Shown: in pieces, positions 18,905-27,282 of the stretch
Numbering within the stretch: the first letter of the stretch is position 1
Layout of the letters: the number at the start of each line of letters is the position of its first letter
NCBI RefSeq assembly: GCF_900111395.1
Contig: NZ_FOHV01000002.1
Location: 123,675 to 187,674, forward strand
Reading direction: 5' to 3'
Length of the DNA stretch: 64,000 nt
DNA from: Thorsellia anophelis DSM 18579
Lineage (GTDB): Bacteria; Pseudomonadota; Gammaproteobacteria; Enterobacterales; Thorselliaceae
Program-made: the position numbers and the translations under genes
The notes under the pieces: generated by a model
What the model was told of the DNA's origin: nothing
The model's input: only the letters and a program-made list of their open reading frames with translations
Databases searched by the model: none

Positions 18905-18989
18905 CATCATATGGCTATGTGTATTGCATCTTAATTATTGAGTATTGCTGTCTAGATAGTTGCTTAGAGACTTCTTAATTGAACAATCA

Positions 18990-19373
18990 TCATAGTATTG
19001 ATTCATTAATGTTTTTGAATCTTACTATTGCTCTTCTATCTTTTTTAGTCGGTTTTTCATGTGAGTGGATAGGCGGGTTGAGTTTTCTCTGCTCTGACAT
19101 TTTTTGCCTGCGCAAAATACTCTGTTCAGTCTCTTCATAAAAAGTAATTGCAACAGCTGCGGGCCCTCTATTTTCACTTATTAGTTTGACAATAATCTCT
19201 TTTTCATCAAGACCCTGTCTTAGTTTAATATTAGCATCTAGTTCTACTAATCTACTGGGTTTGGCTCTGTAACCATTATAATGGACTTTACCACCTTCAA
19301 TCATTTCTCTAGCGATTGCCCTAGTCTTATAAAAACGCGCAGCCCATAACCATTTATCTAAGCGTACCGACAT
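18990..19373 (-). CDS. hslR: Hsp15, ribosome-associated heat-shock protein
   Basis: S4-domain RNA-binding protein of 127 aa. In E. coli it is heat-induced, binds free 50S subunits that still carry a nascent chain, and helps recycle them. The start MSVRLDKWLWAARFYKTRAI and the S4 core (REMIEGGKVHYNGYRAKPS) are typical, and the basic tail RRQKMSEQRKLNPP is as in the family. No partner gene is adjacent, and mrcA upstream is separated by 120 bp. Confidence 0.94.
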   Translation of the reverse strand: MSVRLDKWLWAARFYKTRAIAREMIEGGKVHYNGYRAKPSRLVELDANIKLRQGLDEKEIIVKLISENRGPAAVAITFYEETEQSILRRQKMSEQRKLNPPIHSHEKPTKKDRRAIVRFKNINESIL

Positions 19374-19493
19374 AATATATCCTTATGCTTATGTAAAATA
19401 TAAAAAGCTAATACTATGACAACCTATAAGGCTAATAGATGATGAGGTTTGAATATATTTCAGTGCTCCATTCATCTATATATGCCTGGTAAA

Positions 19494-22058
19494 TCAAAAT
19501 AATTCTTCAGTCTGACCACTTTCTTCATTAATGATTTCAGTGCCCACTTCTTCAACATAGTAGGTTTTAGGTTCGGTTCCTTTTATGAAATATTCACTTC
19601 TAGATGAGCCACCGTTACTTAACTGGCCAGTGTATTTATCAATTTTTACACTGATAATGCCAGGAGGTGGTGAGATTTTTTGTTCTTCAATCCCCTCTAA
19701 TGCAACTTTCATATAGTTATTCCAAGCAGGTTGAGCAGTTTTCGCGCCAGCTTCCCCGCCAGATATTTGACTTGGATCGCCAGGCCAGGCAGTACCGCGA
19801 CCAAGTGCTCTTCTATTATCATCAAATCCAACCCAAACAGAGGTGACGACATTTGCACCATACCCTGAGAACCAAGCATCTTTGGAGCTATTAGTTGTTC
19901 CAGTTTTACCACCGATATCTTTTCTTGGCGCAAGCACTTTACCTGCTCGCCAACCCGTACCATTCCAACCTGGTTCCCCAAAGACATTACTATTAAGTAC
20001 ATCTCGCATTAAAAATGCAAGTTGACCACTGATGACCCTTGGTGCGTAACCACCAGATTGATTTTCACTACTGATAAATTCAATTTCTTCTTCCGTTAAA
20101 GGTCTGCCTTGGCTATCTGTTCTAGTTGATTCAGAGGCATTTTCGACATTGTCTAAAGACAATGCAGCAAGTTGCTCAGATTGACCGTAAATAACAGGAA
20201 TGTTACAGTTCATACAAGCAACTTTAGGCTTCGCTTCAAATACAATATCCCCGTCATAATCAAGTACGCGGGTAATAAAATATGGCTCTATTAAAAAACC
20301 ACCATTAGCAAACACGGCGTAGCCTCGAGCAACTTGCATTGGAGTAAATGATGGGCTACCAAGTGACATGGCTTCAGTCCTATCGATATTAGCTGCAGGG
20401 AAGCCAAATCTCTCTAGGAAATCTGCCGCTGCATCGACTCCGATTGCGCGAACCGCTCTGACCATGACTACATTTTTAGATTGACCTAATGCCTGTCTTA
20501 AGCGGATAGGACCATCATAAGTCGCAGGCGAGTTCTTTGGTGACCAGCTTTTTGCAGAGCCGCTATTCCAGCTTGTAATAGGCGCATCATTAAAAACGGT
20601 TGAAAGGGTCAATCCTTTATCCATGACTGCAGCATAGAAAAAAGGTTTAATATTAGAACCAATTTGCCTTAGAGCTTGGGTTGCCCTGTTGAATTTACTC
20701 TGATTAAAATCAAAACCACCTACTAGCGCCTGTATTTCTCCTGTATTACTATCTAAAGATACAAGTGCTGAGTTAACTGCAGGCTCTTGAGTTAACCAAA
20801 GCTCGTGATTGTAATATCTCACCCATATTTGTTCGCCAACATGAATGACATCTCCAATTTTACGAGGAGCAGGGCTTTGTGAGTTATCATTAATGAATTT
20901 TCGAGCCCATTTTACGCCTTTAAACTTGAGTGTTTGTGTTGTGCCGTCACTTAACAATAATGTCGCTTGATTTTCTTTGTTGCTGACTTCTAAGACTGCT
21001 GCAGGAATAAAATCAGCTAATCTGACAGTCGTTTTGAGTGCTTTTATTACCTCATTTTGATCAAAACTAGTAGAGTTTGCATCCCACAGGGTTGCAACCG
21101 GCCCACGATAACCATGGCGCATATCATAAGACAAGACATTATCTCTAAGTGATTGTTCAGCTGCAAGTTGCAAGCGTTTTGTGATTGTTGTATAAACTTT
21201 AAATCCACCTGTATAAGCTTCTTCGCCATAACGACGATACATCTCTTGGCGAGCAGCTTCTGTTATATAAGGCGAAGAAAATGCAATATCTGCTTGATGA
21301 TATTTTGCGACGATTGGCTCTGCCCTTGCTTGTTGAAATTCAGTTTCAGTAATAAACCCTTCTTCAAGCATTCTACGTAAAACAATATTGCGTCTATCTG
21401 TAGCACGCTCAATTGAATTAATAGGGTTATAATCTGATGGTGCTTTAGGTAGACCAGCAAGCATTGCCATTTCACTTAATGTTAACTGGTCGAGTGATTT
21501 ACCAAAATAGGTATAGGCAGCAGCGCCAATGCCATAAGAACGTTGCCCCATAAAAATAGTATTTAAATAAAGTGCTAAAATTTCTTCTTTGCTCAGAAAT
21601 TTTTCGATATCAAAAGCTAAAAACACTTCTTTTACTTTACGTTCTAATGAACGTTCATTACCTATATCCGTGATATTTCTGGCTAATTGCTGCGTGATAG
21701 TACTCGCACCTTGTGATGTATTTCCAGAGCTTGCTGCTACAAAAACAGCCCGAAGAATACCTTTGGGGTCGATTCCACTATGTTCAAAATAGCGGGTATC
21801 TTCAATTGCTAAAAATGCATCAATTAATTGCTTTGGTACTTCATTTAATTGAACTGGGATACGGCGTTTTTCACCGAACTCAGCCATTAGCTCTCCATCA
21901 GCGCTATAAACACGCATCGGTTGTTGCAATTTGACATCCCTAAGTGCTTCTACCGAAGGCAACTGAGGTCTGATATAGTTATATAAACCAGCAAAAGCAA
22001 CAATTCCTAAGGCAAAGGCTAGAACAAATAAGAACATGAATATTTTTATAAAACGCAC
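19494..22058 (-). CDS. mrcA: Penicillin-binding protein 1A
   Basis: Bifunctional peptidoglycan synthase of 854 aa in the inner membrane, facing the periplasm. One TM helix lies at about residues 5-27. The GT51 glycosyltransferase has EDTRYFEHSGID and QGASTITQQLARN. An OB-like insert follows, and then the transpeptidase with SNIK (active Ser near 468), SKN near 528 and KTGTT near 718. It is about the E. coli length of 850. The cognate outer-membrane activator LpoA is not encoded in the window. It is transcribed divergently from smpB. Confidence 0.96.
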   Translation of the reverse strand: MRFIKIFMFLFVLAFALGIVAFAGLYNYIRPQLPSVEALRDVKLQQPMRVYSADGELMAEFGEKRRIPVQLNEVPKQLIDAFLAIEDTRYFEHSGIDPKGILRAVFVAASSGNTSQGASTITQQLARNITDIGNERSLERKVKEVFLAFDIEKFLSKEEILALYLNTIFMGQRSYGIGAAAYTYFGKSLDQLTLSEMAMLAGLPKAPSDYNPINSIERATDRRNIVLRRMLEEGFITETEFQQARAEPIVAKYHQADIAFSSPYITEAARQEMYRRYGEEAYTGGFKVYTTITKRLQLAAEQSLRDNVLSYDMRHGYRGPVATLWDANSTSFDQNEVIKALKTTVRLADFIPAAVLEVSNKENQATLLLSDGTTQTLKFKGVKWARKFINDNSQSPAPRKIGDVIHVGEQIWVRYYNHELWLTQEPAVNSALVSLDSNTGEIQALVGGFDFNQSKFNRATQALRQIGSNIKPFFYAAVMDKGLTLSTVFNDAPITSWNSGSAKSWSPKNSPATYDGPIRLRQALGQSKNVVMVRAVRAIGVDAAADFLERFGFPAANIDRTEAMSLGSPSFTPMQVARGYAVFANGGFLIEPYFITRVLDYDGDIVFEAKPKVACMNCNIPVIYGQSEQLAALSLDNVENASESTRTDSQGRPLTEEEIEFISSENQSGGYAPRVISGQLAFLMRDVLNSNVFGEPGWNGTGWRAGKVLAPRKDIGGKTGTTNSSKDAWFSGYGANVVTSVWVGFDDNRRALGRGTAWPGDPSQISGGEAGAKTAQPAWNNYMKVALEGIEEQKISPPPGIISVKIDKYTGQLSNGGSSRSEYFIKGTEPKTYYVEEVGTEIINEESGQTEELF

Positions 22059-22286
22059 TCAAATACCCTCAAACAAAATTTGATAAATTAGATTAATGCA
22101 TAGTATAGATCAAGGCACTTAAAAATATCTTCAAATTTACGATAAAAGAGAAATAAATCCTTTAAGTTTTCATGATTTTGCCGATGTTGATGCTGTAACT
22201 GAAAATTATCATCATTTTTTATTTAATTAGTCGCTAGAAAGACAATATTTGAAGGATAGTTAAGTAGTAATTTTTTAAAATTCACG

Positions 22287-22292
22287 TATAAT
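22287..22292 (+). promoter_or_regulatory. TATAAT just before smpB
   Basis: TATAAT ends 9 bp before the smpB ATG at 22302, and no AGGA-type ribosome-binding site is seen between them. If used, the mRNA would begin 2-4 nt before the start codon. The -35 position (GTAGTA) is poor, so this is uncertain. Confidence 0.35.
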
Positions 22293-22301
22293 TTAAGCAT
22301 T

Positions 22302-22790
22302 ATGGCAAAGAAAAAAATACAAAAACCAGGTTCAAATACCATCGCACTTAACAGAAGTGTGCGTCATGACTTTTTTATTGAAGAAGAGTTTGAGGCTGGC
22401 TTGTCTCTTTTAGGTTGGGAAGTGAAATCCTTAAGAGCGGGCAAAGCAAATATCAGTGATAGTTATGTTGTCTTTAATAAAGGTGAAGCCTTTTTATTTG
22501 GTGCAACAATACAACCGCTTTTAGCTGCCTCAACGCATACAGTATGCGATCCCTTAAGAACAAGGAAACTACTATTAAACCAAAAGGAAATTGAGAAAAT
22601 TTTTGGTAAAATTAGTCGAGATGGTTATACGGCTGTCGCAATCTCGTTATATTGGAAAAATGCTTGGGCTAAAGTCAAAATAGGTATTGCCAAAGGGAAA
22701 AAATCCCATGACAAGCGTGAAGATGTTAAAGATCGCGAATGGAAAATTGATAAAGAACGTATCATGAAAAATGCAGGGCGTAATGGCTAA
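22302..22790 (+). CDS. smpB: SmpB, tmRNA-binding protein
   Basis: Partner of tmRNA in trans-translation; it carries tmRNA into the A site of stalled ribosomes. Length 162 aa. The OB-fold core ([39 protein letters not shown]) and the basic C-terminal tail ([20 protein letters not shown]), which enters the mRNA channel, are complete. Its RNA partner ssrA is encoded 2.4 kb downstream on the same strand, with rtcB2-prfH between them. An inverted repeat, GGCTAATATT (22785-22794) with AATATTAGCC (22801-22810), covers the stop codon and may act as a weak terminator. Confidence 0.97.
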   Translation: MAKKKIQKPGSNTIALNRSVRHDFFIEEEFEAGLSLLGWEVKSLRAGKANISDSYVVFNKGEAFLFGATIQPLLAASTHTVCDPLRTRKLLLNQKEIEKIFGKISRDGYTAVAISLYWKNAWAKVKIGIAKGKKSHDKREDVKDREWKIDKERIMKNAGRNG

Positions 22791-22882
22791 TATTAATTTA
22801 AATATTAGCCTTGCAAAGCATTGATGTGTGTTTTTCTATTAAAAATAAATCATTTTAAACTAAATATTAAACGGAGGATGTT

Positions 22883-22939
22883 ATGAGTCAAACAACATGT
22901 ATTAGTCATAAAGTTAATAGAGTAGGGCAAGATAGCTAA
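22883..22939 (+). CDS. Possible 18-residue leader peptide or gene remnant
   Basis: ATG 22883 is preceded by CGGAGG at a good distance and opens MSQTTCISHKVNRVGQDS, then TAA. In the same frame 34 further sense codons follow the stop (hydrophobic, ending at a TAA near 23042). It could be a real small ORF that reports translation state upstream of rtcB2, or the start of a broken gene continued at 22947-23165. I cannot choose between these. Confidence 0.35.
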   Translation: MSQTTCISHKVNRVGQDS

Positions 22940-22946
22940 GTTATAA

Positions 22947-23165
22947 CGTGTATTTTCTTTACAGCAGCTTTTCATCCTAATTTGTTCCCTCACTTTTTTA
23001 AACTTTCTTCAATACGCTTATTTGTATTGCCAATATTTTGGTAAAGCGATCTATTATCTAATCATATTTAAATGTTTAGCTAAATACATTGGTTTAGAAC
23101 AAAATGAATTTGAACGCTATTGGAATAGACAATTAATAAGTATCGTAGAAGAAAACCATTTTTAA
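22947..23165 (+). pseudogene. Degenerate open frame upstream of rtcB2
   Basis: An open frame of about 72 codons without an ATG. The first part is hydrophobic (FILICSLTFLNFLQYAYLY), and the last part is hydrophilic (YIGLEQNEFERYWNRQLI) and ends at the TAA near 23163. Together with the in-frame stop at 22937-22939 this looks like a small membrane-protein gene that has been broken, but I do not recognise the family. Confidence 0.25.
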
Positions 23166-23288
23166 AATTCTATTAACTTTCACCTTAAATAAGTCCTAAG
23201 TAGGTTGCTTAAGACTAAATTAGTTTTAATTTAAGCGTTGCTTTAAAAATAAGAAGTTTTTAAGTTAACGATTGAAAGGAATGAAATT

Positions 23289-24461
23289 TTGAATACATAT
23301 TTAAGTGGTGCTGTACGTGCCATTCAATCAAATGTTGCAATTATTGCGAATCAATCCACCTGGATAGATGAGACTTCAGTTGATCAATTAGTTCAGTGTG
23401 CAAGTTTACCGAATATGCAAAAAGTAATAGGCATGCCTGATTTGCATCCAGGTAGAACGTATCCAATAGGAGCTGCATTTTTAACGCATGATTATGTTTA
23501 TCCAGCTTTGATAGGTAATGATATTGGGTGTGGAATGGGTATTTGGCAGACAGACATACTCACCCACAAATTTAAACTCTCTAAAGCATTAAATCACTTA
23601 TCTAATTTGGAATCGGCACTCTCTGAAACAGATATATTAGAGTACTGTACAACAGATGATATCTCTAATCAGTTATTTCAATTGCTTAAAAGCCAAAATA
23701 TTACTTATTATGGACTAGGTACAATTGGTCGTGGTAATCATTTTGTTGAAATCCAAAAGATTGAGACAGTTTATCGTGAAGATTTAATGAATCATTATGG
23801 ACTTTCAAAACAGAACATCCAGTTATTAGTCCATAGCGGTTCTCGGGGGGTAGGTGATGCAATTTTAAATACTCATTTAGCGAAATATGGATATAACGGT
23901 ATGCCATGTGAGAGTGAGGATGCATTATCTTATTTAAAACAGCATGATAATGCCTTAATATTTGCAACTCTTAATCGTCGGTTGATAGCAAATAGATTTG
24001 CATCACGTCTTAGGGCTCACATTTCACCAATTTTGGATTTATGCCATAATTTTGTTGAATACAATCAATCAAATCAAGGGTATATTCATAGGAAAGGAGC
24101 ATCACCAAGTGATAAAGACATCGCAGTCATCCCAGGTTCAAGAGGCGATTTTAGTTATATCGTTAGAACTAATGAAAACAATCATTTATTAAACTCCATT
24201 GCACATGGTGCGGGGCGAAAATGGCGACGCAGCCATTGTAGGGCAAATTTGAGAAACTTATATCAATTTGACGAGTTGTTTAAAACAAAACTAGGTAGCC
24301 ATGTTATTTGTCATGATAGGAATTTAATGTATGAAGAGGCACCGGAGGCTTATAAAGCGGTTATCCCTATTATTGACTCATTAGTCGAAGCAGGATTGAT
24401 AGAGGTAATAGCAAAACTCAAACCTCTTATTACATTTAAAACCAACGGGGAGTGCTGCTAA
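23289..24461 (+). CDS. rtcB2: RtcB2-type RNA ligase
   Basis: RtcB-family ligase of 390 aa that joins RNA 2',3'-cyclic phosphate (or 3'-phosphate) ends to 5'-OH ends using GTP and Mn. The metal and active-site motifs are intact: NDIGCGMG, GRGNHFVEIQ, VHSGSRGVGD, HRKGASPSD, IPGSRGDF and AHGAGR, with the guanylylated His at residue 306. The start is TTG 23289 with AAGGA 8 nt upstream; the ATG at 23281 hits a stop at once. The pairing with prfH one base downstream marks it as the RtcB2 branch, linked in published work to repair of 16S rRNA cut in the decoding centre. No archease or rtcA/rtcR is nearby. Confidence 0.92.
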   Translation: MNTYLSGAVRAIQSNVAIIANQSTWIDETSVDQLVQCASLPNMQKVIGMPDLHPGRTYPIGAAFLTHDYVYPALIGNDIGCGMGIWQTDILTHKFKLSKALNHLSNLESALSETDILEYCTTDDISNQLFQLLKSQNITYYGLGTIGRGNHFVEIQKIETVYREDLMNHYGLSKQNIQLLVHSGSRGVGDAILNTHLAKYGYNGMPCESEDALSYLKQHDNALIFATLNRRLIANRFASRLRAHISPILDLCHNFVEYNQSNQGYIHRKGASPSDKDIAVIPGSRGDFSYIVRTNENNHLLNSIAHGAGRKWRRSHCRANLRNLYQFDELFKTKLGSHVICHDRNLMYEEAPEAYKAVIPIIDSLVEAGLIEVIAKLKPLITFKTNGECC

Positions 24462-24462
24462 T

Positions 24463-25095
24463 ATGTTGATTATACAATTGTCGAGTGCAAATGGGCCGTT
24501 AGAGTGCCAGCTCGCTGTAGAAAAATGTCTATCATTTTTCATAAAAGAGGCTAATAGTCATTCAGTGAATGTAGATATCCTAGAGAATAATCCAGGAACT
24601 ATTGGTATTAAATCTATTTTACTTGGGCTAGAAGGGCAGAATTCGTTAGAATTCGCCAAGAAATGGGATGGAACTCATCAATGGCAATCACAAAGTAGTA
24701 TAAGACCACATCATAGACGTAAAAATTGGTTATTTGGTGGTAGAGTTTTTAGTCAAATAGCTGAAGCTAATGAAATTGCATCAATTGAACCAAAGTTTTT
24801 GTCAATCACAACTTGCCGTGCATCTGGAGCAGGAGGGCAACATGTAAATAAAACTGATTCAGCGGTTCAGATAACGCATTTGCCTACAGGAATCAGAGTC
24901 AGAGTGCAGAGTTATAGAAGTCAGCATCAAAATAAGCAATGTGCGCTAGCGTTGTTGAGTGCTAAATTAAAGCTTAATGCTCAAGCAGACAATCAGGCAG
25001 GAGTATTTCAGCAGAGGATGCATCATCATCAAATACGTCCTAATGCGCCTATCCGTTATTTTATCGGAAATTCGTTTCAAGAGGTTTTCCCTTAA
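24463..25095 (+). CDS. prfH: PrfH, release-factor-like rescue protein
   Basis: Class-I release-factor relative of 210 aa. It contains the catalytic GGQ at residues 124-126 (ASGAGGQHVNKTDSAVQITH) and the RF-type fold after it. It lacks the large N-terminal and codon-recognition parts of RF1/RF2, so it should release peptide without reading a stop codon. Its ATG is one base after the rtcB2 stop (TAATATG), so the two are translated together. The known role of the pair is that PrfH recognises ribosomes with a damaged decoding centre, frees the nascent chain and lets RtcB2 seal the rRNA. ssrA follows 77 bp downstream. Confidence 0.94.
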   Translation: MLIIQLSSANGPLECQLAVEKCLSFFIKEANSHSVNVDILENNPGTIGIKSILLGLEGQNSLEFAKKWDGTHQWQSQSSIRPHHRRKNWLFGGRVFSQIAEANEIASIEPKFLSITTCRASGAGGQHVNKTDSAVQITHLPTGIRVRVQSYRSQHQNKQCALALLSAKLKLNAQADNQAGVFQQRMHHHQIRPNAPIRYFIGNSFQEVFP

Positions 25096-25131
25096 ATTAG
25101 GCATGAAAATGTATAATTAAGTAATCGTTAT

Positions 25132-25159
25132 TTGCATTAATCTAATAATGGTGTAGTAT
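25132..25159 (+). promoter_or_regulatory. ssrA promoter
   Basis: TTGCAT (25132-25137) and TAGTAT (25154-25159) at 16 bp, with the mature tmRNA 5' end at 25173. ssrA therefore has its own promoter after prfH. Confidence 0.6.
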
Positions 25160-25172
25160 ATGTCAATACTTT

Positions 25173-25535
25173 GGGGCAGATTTTGGATTCGACAGGATTC
25201 GCGAAACCCAAGGTGCATGCCGAGGGGCGGTTGGCCTCGTAAAAAGCCGCAAAAAAATAGTCGCAAACGACGAAAACTACGCTTTAGCAGCTTAATAACC
25301 TGCGTAAAGCCTTCTCTCCCTAGCCTCCGCTCTTAGGACGGGGATAAAGAGGAGTCATCCTAAAAGAGATCGCGTGGATGCTTTGCTTGGAGCTGAAACG
25401 TTAAACTTAATCAAGCTAGTCTGTTAATGGCGTGTCTATCCGCAGTTAGCAGGCGAATTTAAAGATTAGACTAAGCATGTAGTACCGACGGTGTAGGAGT
25501 TCTGGACGGGGGTTCAAATCCCCCCTGCTCCACCA
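25173..25535 (+). ncRNA. ssrA: tmRNA (SsrA)
   Basis: Rescues stalled ribosomes and tags the incomplete protein for proteolysis. The mature RNA is about 363 nt. It starts GGGGCAGATTTTGGATTCGA and ends with a T-arm GGTTCAAATCCCCCC and an encoded CCA (25533-25535), so the tRNA-like half is complete. The tag frame starts at GCA 25263 and encodes ANDENYALAA before TAA TAA, the E. coli tag with its ALAA degron for ClpXP. The pseudoknot region between is GC-rich as usual. No attachment-site duplication or integrase is seen at its 3' end, a common insertion site. Confidence 0.98.
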
Positions 25536-25555
25536 ATACATTAAAAGTTAAATAT

Positions 25556-25593
25556 AAAAAACCCTTTTAGCATAAAGCTTTGAGGGTTTTTTT
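25556..25593 (+). terminator. ssrA terminator
   Basis: AAAAACCCT (ending 25565) pairs with AGGGTTTTT (from 25583) around an AT-rich loop, and a run of seven T ends it. Confidence 0.85.
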
Positions 25594-25595
25594 AT

Positions 25596-26073
25596 GTCTG
25601 CTTTAATACATTAGCTATCATTATATATTCTTAAATCTGCAATATATCGAGTAATACAGCAGTAAATTATTATATAATGCTTATTAACTTGTAATTTTGG
25701 GGGATATTATACTAGAGCGTTTTGTGAATTAGGTGATGCTAGTATACTCCTAATCTAATGATTTCGTTCAAACTGCTTCTTTAAACTTTTTAGTAAATTT
25801 ACTCATATATATATTCTTATTTCGATGAGCTATGATTAGATAATTCGTGCGATTTAGAGGCGACATTGCTATGAATCTAAATTGTTTTAGTAATAGGTAT
25901 ATTAAGCAATTGAAAAAATAGTTTCAAAAAAACTGTAGTCTATTTTACAGTCTTTCCCATCTTTTAGTTACAGAAATATTATCTTTGTATTGCGTTTAAA
26001 ATCTGATAAGTGACTTTGATAACAATTTGGTTTATATTGTTAATCACTTGGTTATGTAAAGGAAAACTCATTT
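25596..26073. other. Intergenic stretch between ssrA and yrbG
   Basis: About 480 bp, AT-rich, with no coding frame. The only structure noticed is the inverted repeat TATACTAG (25708-25715) with CTAGTATA (25739-25746). A ribosome-binding AAAGGA lies before yrbG. Confidence 0.5.
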
Positions 26074-27045
26074 ATGTTATTGGACATCATGTCAGTTCTT
26101 GTTGGTTTGATTTTGCTTATATTGAGTGCAGATAAATTTGTGGAAGGTAGTTCTGCTGTTGCTAAAATTTTGGGGGTATCTCCTTTAATCATTGGGATGG
26201 TCATTGTTGGTTTCGGCACTTCTATGCCAGAAATGGTTGTCTCTACGTTTGCAGCTATCGATCAAAGTTCAGGTATTGCACTTGGTAATGCTTATGGCTC
26301 GAATATATTAAATTTAGGTCTTATTCTTGCCTTAACACTTTTAATTAGACCAATTAAAGTTACTCAGTCGATTGTACGAACCGAGCTACCTTTACTTTTA
26401 ACTGCTACCACCGTTACCTTAATATTACTTTATGATTTGAAACTGCGCCGTACTGATGCTCTTATCATGTTATTCGTTTTCATTTTAATTTTTGGGGTAA
26501 TGATTTATTTAAGCCTACAGGAAAGAACTCAAGTTAATCTTCTTAAAGATTCTTGTTTAACAACTGAAACTAATAGCCAATTCTCTTTAAAGCTAGCATT
26601 TTTTTATTTAATTGCAGGCTTAGTGCTTTTAATATTAAGTTCTAAGCTATTAGTGTGGGGTGCAGTTGGAATTGCAACATATTTTGAGATAAATGATGTC
26701 ATAATTGGATTAACTATTGTTGCAATTGGGACATCACTTCCTGAGTTAGCTACATCTATTACAGCCGCTAGAAAAGGGGAGAATGAGTTGGTACTTGGTA
26801 ATATCATTGGCTCAAATCTCATGAATACCTTATTAGTTGTCGGAATTGCAGGGCTTATCCATCCATTTAGTTTTGCAAAAGAAATCTTCAGTCGAGATAT
26901 CTTTGTGATGACAATACTCACCGTTTTGCTTGTTATATTTAGTTATTTTGCTATGAAAAAGGATGGTGTGCTTTCTAAGTTGCTAGGATCGATTTTGCTT
27001 TGTTTATATCTTGGTTATACGTTTTGGCTGATTTTATCGATATGA
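26074..27045 (+). CDS. yrbG: Calcium/sodium antiporter, YrbG family
   Basis: Inner-membrane exchanger of 323 aa with about ten TM helices in two homologous halves. Each half carries the alpha-repeat signature: GFGTSMPEMVVSTFAA with GNAYGSN in the first, and AIGTSLPELATSITAARKGE with GNIIGSN in the second. The acidic residues in these repeats bind the cation. In E. coli the gene belongs to the yrbG-kdsD-kdsC-lptCAB cluster, but here it stands alone. Confidence 0.93.
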   Translation: MLLDIMSVLVGLILLILSADKFVEGSSAVAKILGVSPLIIGMVIVGFGTSMPEMVVSTFAAIDQSSGIALGNAYGSNILNLGLILALTLLIRPIKVTQSIVRTELPLLLTATTVTLILLYDLKLRRTDALIMLFVFILIFGVMIYLSLQERTQVNLLKDSCLTTETNSQFSLKLAFFYLIAGLVLLILSSKLLVWGAVGIATYFEINDVIIGLTIVAIGTSLPELATSITAARKGENELVLGNIIGSNLMNTLLVVGIAGLIHPFSFAKEIFSRDIFVMTILTVLLVIFSYFAMKKDGVLSKLLGSILLCLYLGYTFWLILSI

Positions 27046-27218
27046 AACAAAGTAAAATTATGAGTTTATAAAGGTATGTGTATTCAACTTATTTTGCAGG
27101 AAGTTGTGGTGGCGCTCAAATATCTATTATTAAGCAATATATAGAATAAAAAAAGAATACCACAAGAATAACGGCTATGTCGTTATGCCTAAAGAATGAG
27201 GTTTTTAGATAAGATGAA

Positions 27219-27246
27219 TAAAAAAGCCACCTTTCGGTGGCTTCTA
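27219..27246 (-). terminator. ompA terminator
   Basis: On the minus strand GCCACC-GAAA-GGTGGC (27241-27226) is followed by TTTTTTATT, 42 bp after the ompA stop. Confidence 0.9.
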
Positions 27247-27282
27247 AATAGTTAATCATAGTAATTAACTAAACGATCTTCA

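Noticed and set aside
25173-25600. Genomic-island insertion at the 3' end of ssrA
   Set aside because: The tmRNA end is followed by a normal terminator. No integrase or repeated attachment sequence is present.
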